Of a DNA stretch of 64,000 nt, positions 1-8,559 are shown piece by piece. This DNA comes from Streptomyces scabichelini (GTDB lineage Bacteria > Actinomycetota > Actinomycetes > Streptomycetales > Streptomycetaceae). Made by a program: the position numbers and the translations under genes. How positions within the stretch are numbered: the first letter of the stretch is position 1; every line of letters begins with the position of its first letter. The notes beneath the pieces are model-generated. The model was not told the origin of the DNA. It searched no databases and was given only the letters and a program-made list of their open reading frames with translations. Where the stretch lies: positions 62,001-126,000 of the forward strand of contig NZ_JAAKZY010000002.1 of NCBI RefSeq assembly GCF_011045015.1. The letters are read 5' to 3'.

Positions 1-644
1 CGACGTCCCGGGACCAGCTGATCCTCGCCGACAACCGCGATCTGAGGGGCTTCGACGCAAGCGAATTCGAGGAGACCGCGCTGCTGCTGTACGGCCCGCG
101 CCTTGACGCGCAGGCGCTGCGGGCCCTCGTGCCCCGAGCCACCTCCGACTCCGCCGTCGGAGAACTGCGTATCCGCGCCGAGGAGGAGGCCGACGCCGAC
201 GCGGACGGCATGATCGACGTCCTGACGGCCGCGCACACCGCGTGCACCGCGCTCGCCGTGCTCCTCGCCCTGCTGGCCCTCGTACTCGAACTGATGCTGT
301 CCGCCCCGGCGCGCGGCCGCACCGCCTCCTACCTGCGCACGCTCGGCCTCGGCCACCGTGCCACCTCGGCACTGCACCTGCTGCAACTGGTGCCGATGGT
401 GCTGGCTGCGGTGGCGGGCGGCACCGCACTGGGCCTGACGCTGCCCGCGCTGCTCGGACCCGCCCTGGAACTGCGGGAGTTCACGGGCGGACCCGCCGCC
501 CCCACCCTGCACCCCGACCTGCTGCTGACCGCCGCCCTGGGCGCCGGACTCGGCGTGCTGGTCGTCGTGGCGGTCGCTGTGGAGACCTGGATCGGACGGC
601 GCCGCGGGCTCGGCGCCGTCCTGCGCCTTACGGAGGAACGGTGA
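1..644 (+). CDS. FtsX/MacB-type ABC transporter permease, C-terminal part
   Basis: The reading frame is open from base 3 (the first two bases complete an upstream codon), so the start lies outside the window. The visible 213 residues contain a charged extracytoplasmic segment followed by about three hydrophobic segments. One of these is followed by a short ARGRT..LRTLGLG stretch typical of the coupling region of FtsX-like permeases, and a basic tail (GRRRGLG) ends the protein. The stop overlaps the GTG of the ATPase gene by four bases (GTGA at 641-644), so the two are translationally coupled and should form one exporter or lipid/peptide-handling ABC system of the MacB/LolCDE class. The substrate cannot be read from the sequence. 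Confidence 0.85.
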   Translation, partial: TSRDQLILADNRDLRGFDASEFEETALLLYGPRLDAQALRALVPRATSDSAVGELRIRAEEEADADADGMIDVLTAAHTACTALAVLLALLALVLELMLSAPARGRTASYLRTLGLGHRATSALHLLQLVPMVLAAVAGGTALGLTLPALLGPALELREFTGGPAAPTLHPDLLLTAALGAGLGVLVVVAVAVETWIGRRRGLGAVLRLTEER

Positions 645-1654
645 CCGAACCTCACGGGAGTGACCCGCGGAAACCTCAGGGGAGTGACCTGCAGAAGCCG
701 CAGGCGAGCGACCTGCGGGTACTGGAGGAGCGGGCCCGCGACTCCAGGCGCCCGCACGCGGACGACGGGCTCGTCGTCTGCGACAACCTGGTACGCGTCT
801 ACCGCACCGACGAGGTCGAGGTGCAGGCGCTCCAGGGGCTCGACCTCGTCGTCGAGGAGGGCGAGTGCATGGCGCTCGTCGGCGCCTCCGGGTCCGGCAA
901 GTCGACGCTGCTGTCCATCCTCTCCGGGCTCGACCTGCCCACGGCGGGCCGCGCCCGCGTCGCCGGACACGATCTGCTCGCCATGGGACGGCGCGAGCGG
1001 CTCGGCTACCGCCGGCACACCGTCGGCTTCGTATGGCAGCAGACGGGGCGCAACCTGCTGCCGTATCTGACCGCCCTGGAGAACGTGGCGCTGCCGATGA
1101 AGTACGCGCGCGTGCCGCGCGGCAAGCGGGCCGCGCGCGCCGCCGAACTCCTCGACGTGCTGGGCGTCGCGTACTGCCGGGACCGCCGTCCCGCCGAGCT
1201 CTCCGGCGGCGAACAGCAGCGCGTGGCCGTCGCGGTCGCCACGGCCAACGCTCCTCGTGTGCTGCTCGCCGACGAACCGACGGGCGAACTCGACACCGCG
1301 AGCGGTGAGGAGGTGTTCGCCACGCTGCGCCGCGCCAACGAGGAGTTCGGCGCCACCGTCCTCGTCGTCACCCATGACCCGCTCGTCTCCGGACAGGTCC
1401 GCCGCACGGTCCGCATCCGCGACGGCCGTACGTCCACGGAGACGCTCCGCGCGCCCGACGGCACGGGCGCCGAGGAGTACACGGTCCTGGACCGCACGGG
1501 CCGGCTCCAACTGCCCAAGGACTACGTGGAGCGCTACGGCCTGCGCGGCCGGGTCCGCCTGACAGCGGAACCGGACCATGTGGGGGTGTGGTCCGACGAG
1601 ACGGGCCGCTCTGCCGAGCCTGATCGCCCTGCCGAGCCCGAACGCGCCGACTGA
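641..1654 (+). CDS. ABC transporter ATP-binding protein (MacB/LolD class)
   Basis: The 337-residue ATPase partners the upstream FtsX-like permease. Walker A GASGSGKST is at about 81-89, the LSGGEQQ signature at 187-193 and Walker B LLADEPTGELD at 208-218, followed by the switch-His region VVTHDP. The GTG start was chosen because it overlaps the permease stop by four bases and follows a GGAGGA ribosome site. The N-terminal 40 residues are polar and repetitive (two GSDxxKPQ units) and look unstructured. After the ATPase domain is a roughly 45-residue tail (YTVLDRTGRLQLPKDYVERYGL) that resembles a swapped-hairpin AbrB-like segment. This tail is an unusual addition for a LolD-type protein. Confidence 0.92.
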   Translation: MTEPHGSDPRKPQGSDLQKPQASDLRVLEERARDSRRPHADDGLVVCDNLVRVYRTDEVEVQALQGLDLVVEEGECMALVGASGSGKSTLLSILSGLDLPTAGRARVAGHDLLAMGRRERLGYRRHTVGFVWQQTGRNLLPYLTALENVALPMKYARVPRGKRAARAAELLDVLGVAYCRDRRPAELSGGEQQRVAVAVATANAPRVLLADEPTGELDTASGEEVFATLRRANEEFGATVLVVTHDPLVSGQVRRTVRIRDGRTSTETLRAPDGTGAEEYTVLDRTGRLQLPKDYVERYGLRGRVRLTAEPDHVGVWSDETGRSAEPDRPAEPERAD

Positions 1655-1675
1655 CCGATCGCCCCATCCGCGACG

Positions 1676-2407
1676 TCAGCCCGGCGTGTCCTCGTCCAGG
1701 GACTCCACGTCCAGGGACTCCACGGACTCGACCGGAGGCATGAAGGCCCGCAGCCACCGCTCCGTCTGGGCGACGTGAGCCTGCGCGGCGCCCGCCGCGG
1801 CGACGGGGTCGCGATCGGCGATGGCGGTGGCCAGGTTGCGATGGTCCTCGTCGCTCTTGCGGCGCAGCTCCGGGCCCTCGGGGAGGGTGAAGACCTGGTA
1901 CTTGCGGGAGCGGGCGCGGAAGACGGACAGCAGCGAGGCCAGGGTGGGGTTGCCGCCGATCCGGGCGATCTCGGCGTGGAAACGGTGGTCGAGCTCGGAG
2001 GCCTTGGCGGGGTCGTCGGTGTCCTCCATGGCCTCGATGAGCGAGAAGAGCGTCTTCACGGTCTCGGGAGTGCAGCGCGCCGCGGCCTGGGCCGCGACAT
2101 GGGCCTCGAGCACGCGCCGGATCTCGTACACCTCCAACAGGCCGGGCAGCGGCAGGAGTTCAAGCGTCAGCGAGAGGCTCCCGATGACGTCCTCCGGCCT
2201 GAGCTGGGAGACGTAGGTGCCCGATCCGTGCCGCGGCTCGATCACGCCCAGGGCCGCGAGCATCCGTACGGCCTCGCGCAACGACCCCCGCGAGACGCCC
2301 AGTTCCTCACAGAGCTGCCCTTCGGGCGGAATGCGCTCGCCCGCGCCGAGGCGCCCCGACGCGATCATGTGCCGTAGGCCGTGGAACGCCTTGTCGACTG
2401 CGGACAT
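1676..2407 (-). CDS. FadR/GntR-family transcriptional regulator (FCD domain)
   Basis: The 243-residue protein has an N-terminal winged helix (EELGVSRGSLREAVRMLAALG, then the wing RHGSGTYVS) and a C-terminal all-helical FCD ligand-binding domain. Visible metal/ligand features include DHRFHAEIARIGGN and the HRNLATAIADRDP motif. The ATG at 2407 was chosen over an upstream one at 2467 because it has a GGGGAGGAG ribosome site at normal spacing. It is divergent from the aminotransferase/sugar-transport operon, with a 233-bp gap holding a pair of matching dyads (2475-2519). It probably represses that operon and itself; a sugar acid or amino acid effector is likely for the family. Confidence 0.88.
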   Translation of the reverse strand: MSAVDKAFHGLRHMIASGRLGAGERIPPEGQLCEELGVSRGSLREAVRMLAALGVIEPRHGSGTYVSQLRPEDVIGSLSLTLELLPLPGLLEVYEIRRVLEAHVAAQAAARCTPETVKTLFSLIEAMEDTDDPAKASELDHRFHAEIARIGGNPTLASLLSVFRARSRKYQVFTLPEGPELRRKSDEDHRNLATAIADRDPVAAAGAAQAHVAQTERWLRAFMPPVESVESLDVESLDEDTPG

Positions 2408-2474
2408 CCGACTCCTCCCCTGACCGTCCCCTGACGGGCCGGCGGCCTCGCCGAGACCTCCCCGCACTGTAGCG

Positions 2475-2519
2475 AGTCATCAGATGTCTCGTATGTGTCG
2501 CCCGTAAGTCATCTGATGT
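2475..2519. promoter_or_regulatory. Probable FadR-type operator pair
   Basis: Two elements, AGTCATCAGATGT at 2475-2487 and AGTCATCTGATGT at 2507-2519, differ at one base, and their cores CATCAGATG and CATCTGATG are exact reverse complements. They sit 32 bp apart, about three helical turns, in the divergent intergenic region immediately upstream of the FCD regulator gene. A further AGTCATCAT lies near 2571. ATC-N-GAT dyads are typical of FCD-type GntR operators. Binding by the adjacent regulator is inferred. Confidence 0.55.
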
Positions 2520-2640
2520 ATCTCTCGATTGCACCCTTGATTGCTCGGAAAAGCCCTGCCAGGATGCCGAGTCATCATACGTGTCCCTGACGGCGGTCTG
2601 ATGTCGGTGCAGGGCGCCCGTCCGGCAGATGAGGAGTCAT

Positions 2641-3933
2641 GTGAGCGAGACCGAGGTCACCACCGCGCCGCGCCCCCTGCTGCTGGCCGACGGCGCGCCC
2701 GCCGCGGAGGCATGGTCCCTTGACCCCGCTCTGCGGCACCTGAACCACGGTTCGTTCGGGGCGGTTCCCCTGGTGGCACAGGAGCGGCAGAACCGGCTGC
2801 GCGCCGAGATGGAACGCTCTCCGGTGGTCTGGTTCCCGGCGCTGCCGCAGCGGCTCGCCGCCACCCGGGTCGAACTCGCGGCCTTCCTGCGGGCCGCCCC
2901 AGAGGACCTCGCCCTCGTGCCGAACGCGAGCGCCGGCGCCAGCGCCGTCTACGCCGCCCTCACCCCGCGCCACGGCGGGGAGATCGTCGTCACCGACCAC
3001 GGCTACGGCGCCGTGACCATGGGCGCCGAACGGCTGGCACGCCGCTGGGGCGGCCGGGTCCACACCGCCCGGGTGCCGCTGGACGCGGATGAGGAGCAGG
3101 CGTACGAGGCCGTGGTCGCCGAACTCGGCGAGGCCACCGACCTCGTCGTCCTCGACCACATCACCTCGGCGACCGCACGCCGCATGCCGGTGGAGCGGAT
3201 CGGCGCGGAGGCGCGGCGGCGTGGCATCCCGCTGCTCGTGGACGGCGCGCACGCCCCCGGCCTGATCGCCGCCCCGCTGGCCGGTGTGACCTGTGACTTC
3301 TGGGTCGGCAACCTGCACAAGTGGGGCTGCGCGCCGCGCGGCACCGCGGCCCTGGTCGCCCGCGGCCCCCTGCGCGAGCAGTTGTACCCCCTGATCGACT
3401 CGTGGGGCGCCGCCGATCCGTACCCCGACCGCTTCGACCAGCAGGGCACGGTGGACGCCACCGCCTATCTGGCCGCGCCCACGGCGCTCGACTTCATCGA
3501 GAGCACGTGGGGCTGGGAGACCGCCCGCCGGTACATGGACGATCTGGCCGGTTACGCCGAGCAGATCGTCGGCGCCGCGTTCGCCGAGCTGACCGGTGTC
3601 GGCGGCACCGTCGACGTCGGCATGCCGGTCCCCGGTATGCGGCTGGTGCGGCTGCCCGAGGGCCTGGCCGCCAGCCGCGTCGAGGCCGACGCGCTGCGCG
3701 ACCGGGCCGCGCAGGAGCTTGGTGTGGAGACGGCCTTCACCAGCTTCGGCGGCACCGGCTATCTGCGGCTGTCCGCCCACGTCTACAACACCGCCGCCGA
3801 CTACGAGTACTTCGCCGAGACCTGCGTCCCCGTCCTCGGCGAGTGGGCCCGCGAGGCCGCCACCCAAGGAAACCCAAGGAACCCAACGAAGCCGACGAAG
3901 TCGACGAAGCCAACGAAGAGGTCAGCACGATGA
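2641..3933 (+). CDS. Class V PLP-dependent aminotransferase (CefD/EgtE-like)
   Basis: The fold-type I protein has about 430 residues. The segment LVDGAHAPGLIAAPLAG carries the PLP-contacting Asp and His, and FWVGNLHKWGCAPRGTA carries the Schiff-base lysine. This arrangement is that of the isopenicillin-N-epimerase and ergothioneine EgtE C-S lyase branch. The substrate is unknown. The GTG at 2641 follows GAGGAG by four bases; an ATG at 2629 is in frame but precedes that ribosome site. The stop overlaps the next ATG (ATGA at 3930-3933), placing this enzyme at the head of a sugar ABC importer operon. That suggests it acts on an imported amino sugar, amino acid conjugate or sulfur compound. The C-terminus is a Lys/Thr/Pro-rich tail of repeated NPTKPTKS-like units. 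Confidence 0.85.
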   Translation: MSETEVTTAPRPLLLADGAPAAEAWSLDPALRHLNHGSFGAVPLVAQERQNRLRAEMERSPVVWFPALPQRLAATRVELAAFLRAAPEDLALVPNASAGASAVYAALTPRHGGEIVVTDHGYGAVTMGAERLARRWGGRVHTARVPLDADEEQAYEAVVAELGEATDLVVLDHITSATARRMPVERIGAEARRRGIPLLVDGAHAPGLIAAPLAGVTCDFWVGNLHKWGCAPRGTAALVARGPLREQLYPLIDSWGAADPYPDRFDQQGTVDATAYLAAPTALDFIESTWGWETARRYMDDLAGYAEQIVGAAFAELTGVGGTVDVGMPVPGMRLVRLPEGLAASRVEADALRDRAAQELGVETAFTSFGGTGYLRLSAHVYNTAADYEYFAETCVPVLGEWAREAATQGNPRNPTKPTKSTKPTKRSAR

Positions 3934-5222
3934 GAAAAAGGACGGCAGCCCTCGCCCTCGGCACAGCCGCCGCGATGGTCCTGACCGGCTGTTCCACCAT
4001 GAGCCCCAGCGCGAGCGGAACAGTCACCCTCAACATGGTCGAGAGCCTGACGAACCCGGCCCGCACCGATCTGCTCAAGGACCTGATAGCGGACTTCGAG
4101 CAGGAGAACCCCAAGATCAAGGTCAACCTGATCTCCCCGCCCACCGAGCAGGCCGACCAGAAGATCCAGCAGATGCTCCAGTCCGGCAAGGGCGTCGACG
4201 CCCTCGAGGTGCGGGACATCACCGTCGGCCCGTGGTCGAACAACGGCTGGCTCTACGACATGAAGAAGGACCTCGACGGCTGGAAGGGCTGGCAGGCCAT
4301 GACGGAGAACGCCGTCAAGGCCTCCGAGGACGCCAAGGGCAGGACGTACTTCGTCCCGTACGGCTTCTACGGCCTGAGCCTCTTCTACCGCACCGACCTC
4401 ATCAAGGACGCCGGCTTCAGCAAGCCGCCGGCCACCTGGGACGAGCTGCTGGAGCAGGCCTCCGCCATTCATGACCCGGCGAAGCGCCGGTACGGGTACG
4501 CCTTCCGCGGCGGCGCCAACGCCAACAGCAACGCCACCGCCGTCATCGAGGCGTACCTCGCCGACAAGGTCGACCCGGCCAACGGCTTCCGGCTCAAGGA
4601 CGGCGGCACGATCTTCTCCGCGCCCGAGGCCCTCGACGCCATGGAGACGTACCTCAAGCTGTTCAAGCAGGCGTCCCCCAAGTCGTCCGTCTCCTGGGGC
4701 TATCCGGAGATGGTCGAGGGCTTCTCCAACGGCTCCACGGCCTTCCTGCTCCAGGACCCCGAAGTGATCGCCACGGTCTCGGAGTCCAAGTCGGTCTCGA
4801 AGGACCAGTGGGACACCGCCCCGCTGGTGGCCGGACCCGGCGGCAAGACCGTACAGCCGCTGGCCACCGCAGGGTGGGGCGTCGCGGCCGGCAGCGACCA
4901 CAAGGCCGAGGCGGTCAAGCTGGTCGAGTTCCTTTCCCAGGGCGAGGCTTCGACCGCCTTCACCAAGAAGAACAGCCTGGTGCCGATCCTCAAGTCGGCG
5001 ACCGAGGACTCCTTCTACAAGACCGGCCCCTGGTCCAGCTACGTCACCATGACGGAGCACCCGGAGAAGTACCTCGTCGTCACCCAGCCCCGGGGCGTCG
5101 CCTGGTGGACCGAGTGGGAGCAGAAGGCCGACACCGATGTGCAGAAGCTGATCCTCGGCAAGACGACGCCCAAGGAGCTGCTGGCCGGCTGGGACGCGTA
5201 CTGGACCGAGAAGTGGAAGTAG
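3930..5222 (+). CDS. Extracellular solute-binding lipoprotein, sugar ABC importer
   Basis: The 430-residue family 1 binding protein captures substrate outside the membrane for the two permeases that follow. A short basic signal peptide (MRKRT, then a hydrophobic stretch) ends in the lipobox LTGC, with the lipid-carrying Cys at residue 21. The mature part shows the usual features: NLISPPTEQADQKIQQMLQSGKGVDALE early, PPATWDELLEQA in the middle, and an aromatic-rich C-terminus. The start overlaps the aminotransferase stop. No dedicated ATPase follows; Streptomyces sugar importers often share the MsiK ATPase encoded elsewhere. Confidence 0.93.
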   Translation: MRKRTAALALGTAAAMVLTGCSTMSPSASGTVTLNMVESLTNPARTDLLKDLIADFEQENPKIKVNLISPPTEQADQKIQQMLQSGKGVDALEVRDITVGPWSNNGWLYDMKKDLDGWKGWQAMTENAVKASEDAKGRTYFVPYGFYGLSLFYRTDLIKDAGFSKPPATWDELLEQASAIHDPAKRRYGYAFRGGANANSNATAVIEAYLADKVDPANGFRLKDGGTIFSAPEALDAMETYLKLFKQASPKSSVSWGYPEMVEGFSNGSTAFLLQDPEVIATVSESKSVSKDQWDTAPLVAGPGGKTVQPLATAGWGVAAGSDHKAEAVKLVEFLSQGEASTAFTKKNSLVPILKSATEDSFYKTGPWSSYVTMTEHPEKYLVVTQPRGVAWWTEWEQKADTDVQKLILGKTTPKELLAGWDAYWTEKWK

Positions 5223-5227
5223 AACAG

Positions 5228-6214
5228 ATGCACTCCGCGTCCACGACGACGACGCCCGGGAGGGGAACCGCCGTCCGCAAGGAGGGCGCCCCGCCCGGCG
5301 GCGGCGACCGGCGCAGCCGTCGCAGGCGGGAGTTCACCACCCGCCGCGGTCTGCTCATCGCCGCCTTCATGGCGCCGGCCGCGGTCTTCGTGGCGGTCTT
5401 CACGTACTACCCCATGGTCGCGGGCAGCCAGATGGCTTTCCGCAACTGGAAGCTGACGGACCTGACCGACACCTCGTGGGTGGGCCTGAAGAACTTCAGC
5501 GACGTCTTCGCCGACCCCGCCTGGGGCACCGTCCTCGCCAACACCGCCCTCTGGGTGTTCGGTTCGATCGTGCCCCAGCTGGTGATCGGCTTCGCGCTCG
5601 CCCTGTGGCTGCGCCGCCGGTTCCGCTTCCGCGGTGTCTACCAGGCGCTGATCTTCTTCCCCTGGGCGATCTCCGGGTTCCTCATCGGCATCCTGTTCCG
5701 CTGGATGTTCAACAGCGAGTTCGGCGTCGTCAACGACCTGCTGCAGAAGGCGGGGTTCATCGACGAGCCGATCGCCTGGCTGGCCGATCCGAACACGGCG
5801 ATGATCGCCGTGCTCATCGCCAACATCTGGTACGGCGTCACGTTCTTCGCGATCATGATTCTGGCCGCGCTGCAGTCGATCCCCGACGAGCTGTACGAGG
5901 CGGCGGCGCTGGACGGCGCGGGCAAGGCGCGCACGCTGTTCCAGATCACCATCCCGTACATCCGCACCACGCTGGCGCTCACCGTGCTGCTGCGGATCAT
6001 CTGGATCTTCAACTTCCCCGACCTGATCTTCGGCATGACCGGCGGCGGGCCGAACGACGAGACGCACATCGTGACCACCTGGATGATCAAGATCACTCAG
6101 CAGGGCGACTACGGCAGGGCCTCCGCGCTCGGCCTCCTCGTGGTCGCCGGGCTGCTGGTGTTCGCGGTGTTCTTCCTCCTGGCCACGCGCGAGAAGAAAG
6201 GGGTGCGCCTGTGA
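5228..6214 (+). CDS. Sugar ABC transporter permease (MalF-like)
   Basis: The 328-residue inner-membrane permease has about 45 polar, Arg-rich residues first, then six predicted membrane segments. The EAA coupling loop reads ELYEAAALDGAGKARTLFQITIP, which docks the ATPase. It follows the binding-protein stop by five bases and its own stop overlaps the next permease GTG by four (GTGA). It pairs with the next gene to form the channel of the aminotransferase-linked importer. Confidence 0.93.
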   Translation: MHSASTTTTPGRGTAVRKEGAPPGGGDRRSRRRREFTTRRGLLIAAFMAPAAVFVAVFTYYPMVAGSQMAFRNWKLTDLTDTSWVGLKNFSDVFADPAWGTVLANTALWVFGSIVPQLVIGFALALWLRRRFRFRGVYQALIFFPWAISGFLIGILFRWMFNSEFGVVNDLLQKAGFIDEPIAWLADPNTAMIAVLIANIWYGVTFFAIMILAALQSIPDELYEAAALDGAGKARTLFQITIPYIRTTLALTVLLRIIWIFNFPDLIFGMTGGGPNDETHIVTTWMIKITQQGDYGRASALGLLVVAGLLVFAVFFLLATREKKGVRL

Positions 6215-7047
6215 TCGGCAAGGAGACCGCGGCCGGCCGGACCGCCAGGTTCACCTTCCTGGGACTGTGGCTGGTCTTCACCGTCTTCCCGCTGTACTGG
6301 ATCACGGTTACGTCGCTGAAGGCGCCCGGCGACATCTTCGCCTTCCCGATCGCCTACTGGCCCGAGCACTTCTCGCTGGAGAACTACAGCGGGCTGTTCG
6401 GCAAGGCCGACTTCGGGACGTACCTCACCAACAGCCTCATCGTGGCGACCGTCGCGGGCGCGGTGGCGACGGCGATCTCGATGCTGTCGGCGTACGTGCT
6501 GGCGCGCTTCGAGTTCCGCACCAAGTCCGCGCTGCTGATGGCCGCCCTGGTCACGCAGATGATTCCGTCCTTCATCGCGCTGGGGCCGCTGTATCTCCTG
6601 ATGACCGACCTCAGGCTGGTCGACAACCGGCTCGGGCTCGTCCTCGTCTACATCGCCGTGTGCATCCCGTTCTGCACGGTGATGCTCCGCGGTTTCTTCG
6701 AGAACATCCCGGACGCATTGGAGGAGGCCGCCATGATCGACGGCCTGTCCCGGTTCGGGGCGCTGTTCCGGGTGCTGCTGCCGGTGATGAGGCCGGGCAT
6801 CATCGCCGCGTTCATCTTCAACTTCGTCAACTGCTGGAACGAGCTGTTCCTTTCGGTGACGCTCATGAACAGCGACAGCAACAAGACCGTCCCCACGGCC
6901 CTGAACGGGTTCATCTCCAGCTTCAACATCGACTGGGGCTCGATGTCCGCGGCGGCCGTGCTCACCATCCTGCCCACGATGCTGCTGTTCGCCTTCGCGA
7001 GCCGGCACATCGTGCAGGGGCTCACCTCCGGTGCGGTGAAGGGCTGA
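6211..7047 (+). CDS. Sugar ABC transporter permease (MalG-like)
   Basis: The 278-residue second permease of the importer has six predicted membrane segments. Its EAA loop is ALEEAAMIDGLSRFGALFRVLLPVMRPG, and a C-terminal GLTSGAVKG motif is typical of MalG-type proteins. The GTG start overlaps the previous stop. It is the last gene of the operon; 46 bp separate it from the next reading frame. Confidence 0.93.
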   Translation: MIGKETAAGRTARFTFLGLWLVFTVFPLYWITVTSLKAPGDIFAFPIAYWPEHFSLENYSGLFGKADFGTYLTNSLIVATVAGAVATAISMLSAYVLARFEFRTKSALLMAALVTQMIPSFIALGPLYLLMTDLRLVDNRLGLVLVYIAVCIPFCTVMLRGFFENIPDALEEAAMIDGLSRFGALFRVLLPVMRPGIIAAFIFNFVNCWNELFLSVTLMNSDSNKTVPTALNGFISSFNIDWGSMSAAAVLTILPTMLLFAFASRHIVQGLTSGAVKG

Positions 7048-7093
7048 TGGGCGGACGCGGCCCGTCACGGGCCTGGACGTTTACGATCTCGGA

Positions 7094-7534
7094 GTGGCCC
7101 TCTTCCAGATCCAGCGCAGGACGCTGCTGCCCGCCCCAGAGGCCTGGCAGCGGGTCACCGACTGGCGGCGCCACGGTGCGTACGTACCGTTGACCAGGAT
7201 CACCGTCACCCCGGCGGAGCCGGTCCGTCCGGGCACCGTCGTCCTGGCCCGTACCGGCATCGGTCCCCTCGCCTTCAACGACCCGATGGAGATCGTCCGT
7301 TGGGAGCCGCCCACGGACGACACCCCCGGCTTCTGCCGACTGGAGAAGCGCGGTTCGGTGGTGCTGGGCTGGGCCGAGATCGAGGTGCGCACCCGGGGCG
7401 GCGGATCCCAGACCACTTGGCGCGAGGAGGCACGGCTGCGGGGGCTGCCCCGGCTGTTCGACGCGCCGACGGCGTGGGGCGGACGCCTTGTGTTCGGGCG
7501 GGCGGTCAGCGAACTGCTCAGATACCCCGCCTGA
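7094..7534 (+). CDS. SRPBCC-family (START-like) protein
   Basis: The 146-residue protein has the order expected for a polyketide-cyclase/MxaD-like helix-grip fold: an N-terminal strand and helix (FQIQRRTLLPAPEAWQRVTDW), mid-protein strands with RVRPGTVVLARTG-like turns, and a C-terminal amphipathic helix. Such proteins bind hydrophobic ligands. The GTG start has a weak ribosome site and could be some codons off. It lies 46 bp downstream of the sugar importer and may be read through from it. Confidence 0.7.
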   Translation: MALFQIQRRTLLPAPEAWQRVTDWRRHGAYVPLTRITVTPAEPVRPGTVVLARTGIGPLAFNDPMEIVRWEPPTDDTPGFCRLEKRGSVVLGWAEIEVRTRGGGSQTTWREEARLRGLPRLFDAPTAWGGRLVFGRAVSELLRYPA

Positions 7535-7563
7535 GGAGATACCTCGCCTGAGGCGCGGCTCCA

Positions 7564-7591
7564 CGGGGCGTGCCGCCGGCGTACGGCCCCG
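7564..7591. terminator. Possible bidirectional stem-loop between convergent genes
   Basis: An imperfect inverted repeat (10 of 14 pairs; outer arms CGGGGC and GCCCCG) lies between the convergent SRPBCC and XRE genes. There is no T-tract, which is usual for actinobacterial terminators. The call rests only on the stem and the convergent context. Confidence 0.35.
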
Positions 7592-7602
7592 CCGCCGGGT
7601 CC

Positions 7603-8457
7603 TCATCCCCGTCCCGCGAGATCCTGCGTGCCCACCACTTTCAGCAGGCGCAGGGCTTCGTGGGACGGTGAGCCCGGCGGGGCCGTATAGAGGATGATCC
7701 ACTGGTCCCGGTCCGGGTCGTGCAGGGCCTCGCAGTTCAGGTCCAGCGGGCCGACCACCGGGTGACGCAGGCGTTTGCGGGTCGAGCGGCGGACCTCGAC
7801 GTCCTGTTCGTCCCACAGGGCGCGGAATTCGGCGCTTGCGCTCAGGAGCCGGTCCCGCAGGCGGCGGACGCCCGGGTCGTCGGGGTAGCGGGCCGCCGCC
7901 GCGCGCAGATCGGCCACGGAGGCGTGGGCGAACTGCCGGGCGTCCTCGGCGTCGTACCGGCCGCGCGCCTCGGGACGCGTGAAGAACCGCCAGATGACGT
8001 TGCGTTCACCGGGTGGCAGCGCAGAGAAGTCCCCGACGAGGGCGGCGCCCATCGGGTTCCATGCCAGCACGTCGTACTTGGCGTCGCAGACGAGCGCGGG
8101 GGTGTCGTCGAGCCGGTCCAGGAGATGCAGCACCCCGGGGCGCACGTCGTGGGCCGGGCCTGGCGGCGGGCCGGGCACCTCGCCCGCGAGGTAGTGCAGA
8201 TAGGAGCGCTCGCCGTCGGAGAGCCGCAGCGCGCGGGCGATCGCACCGAGCATCTGCCGCGACGGCCGCGGGCCACGGCCCTGTTCGAGCCGGATGTAGT
8301 AGTCCACCGACATCCCGGCCAGCTGCGCGACCTCCTGGCGGCGCAGACCGGGTGTCCGCCGCCGCGGCCCGGCTTCGAGGCCGACGTCGGCGGGCCGCAC
8401 CCGGGCACGCCGCCGCCGCAGAAAGGCTGCCAGCTCCGCCCGGTCTCCATGGTCCAT
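7603..8457 (-). CDS. XRE-family helix-turn-helix regulator (MmyB-like ligand domain)
   Basis: The 284-residue protein has an N-terminal HTH (RQEVAQLAGMSVDYYIRLEQGRG) and a C-terminal MmyB-type domain (LVCDAKYDVLAWNPMGAALVGDFSALP.ERN), which in structures binds a fatty-acid-like ligand. The ATG at 8457 was chosen because the helix that opens the family (MDHGDRAELAAFLRRRR) starts there. It is divergent from the short-chain dehydrogenase gene (102 bp between starts), an arrangement very common for this family, where the regulator represses the neighbouring SDR. Confidence 0.9.
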   Translation of the reverse strand: MDHGDRAELAAFLRRRRARVRPADVGLEAGPRRRTPGLRRQEVAQLAGMSVDYYIRLEQGRGPRPSRQMLGAIARALRLSDGERSYLHYLAGEVPGPPPGPAHDVRPGVLHLLDRLDDTPALVCDAKYDVLAWNPMGAALVGDFSALPPGERNVIWRFFTRPEARGRYDAEDARQFAHASVADLRAAAARYPDDPGVRRLRDRLLSASAEFRALWDEQDVEVRRSTRKRLRHPVVGPLDLNCEALHDPDRDQWIILYTAPPGSPSHEALRLLKVVGTQDLAGRG

Positions 8458-8559
8458 GCCCCGAGTCTGGCCCGCCCGCGCCCTCGCCACCATGGGACTG
8501 CCGATACCAGCCTCGGCACTGCTCTCCCGGCGCCGGCTCGCGTGGCCCACGGTGAAGCC

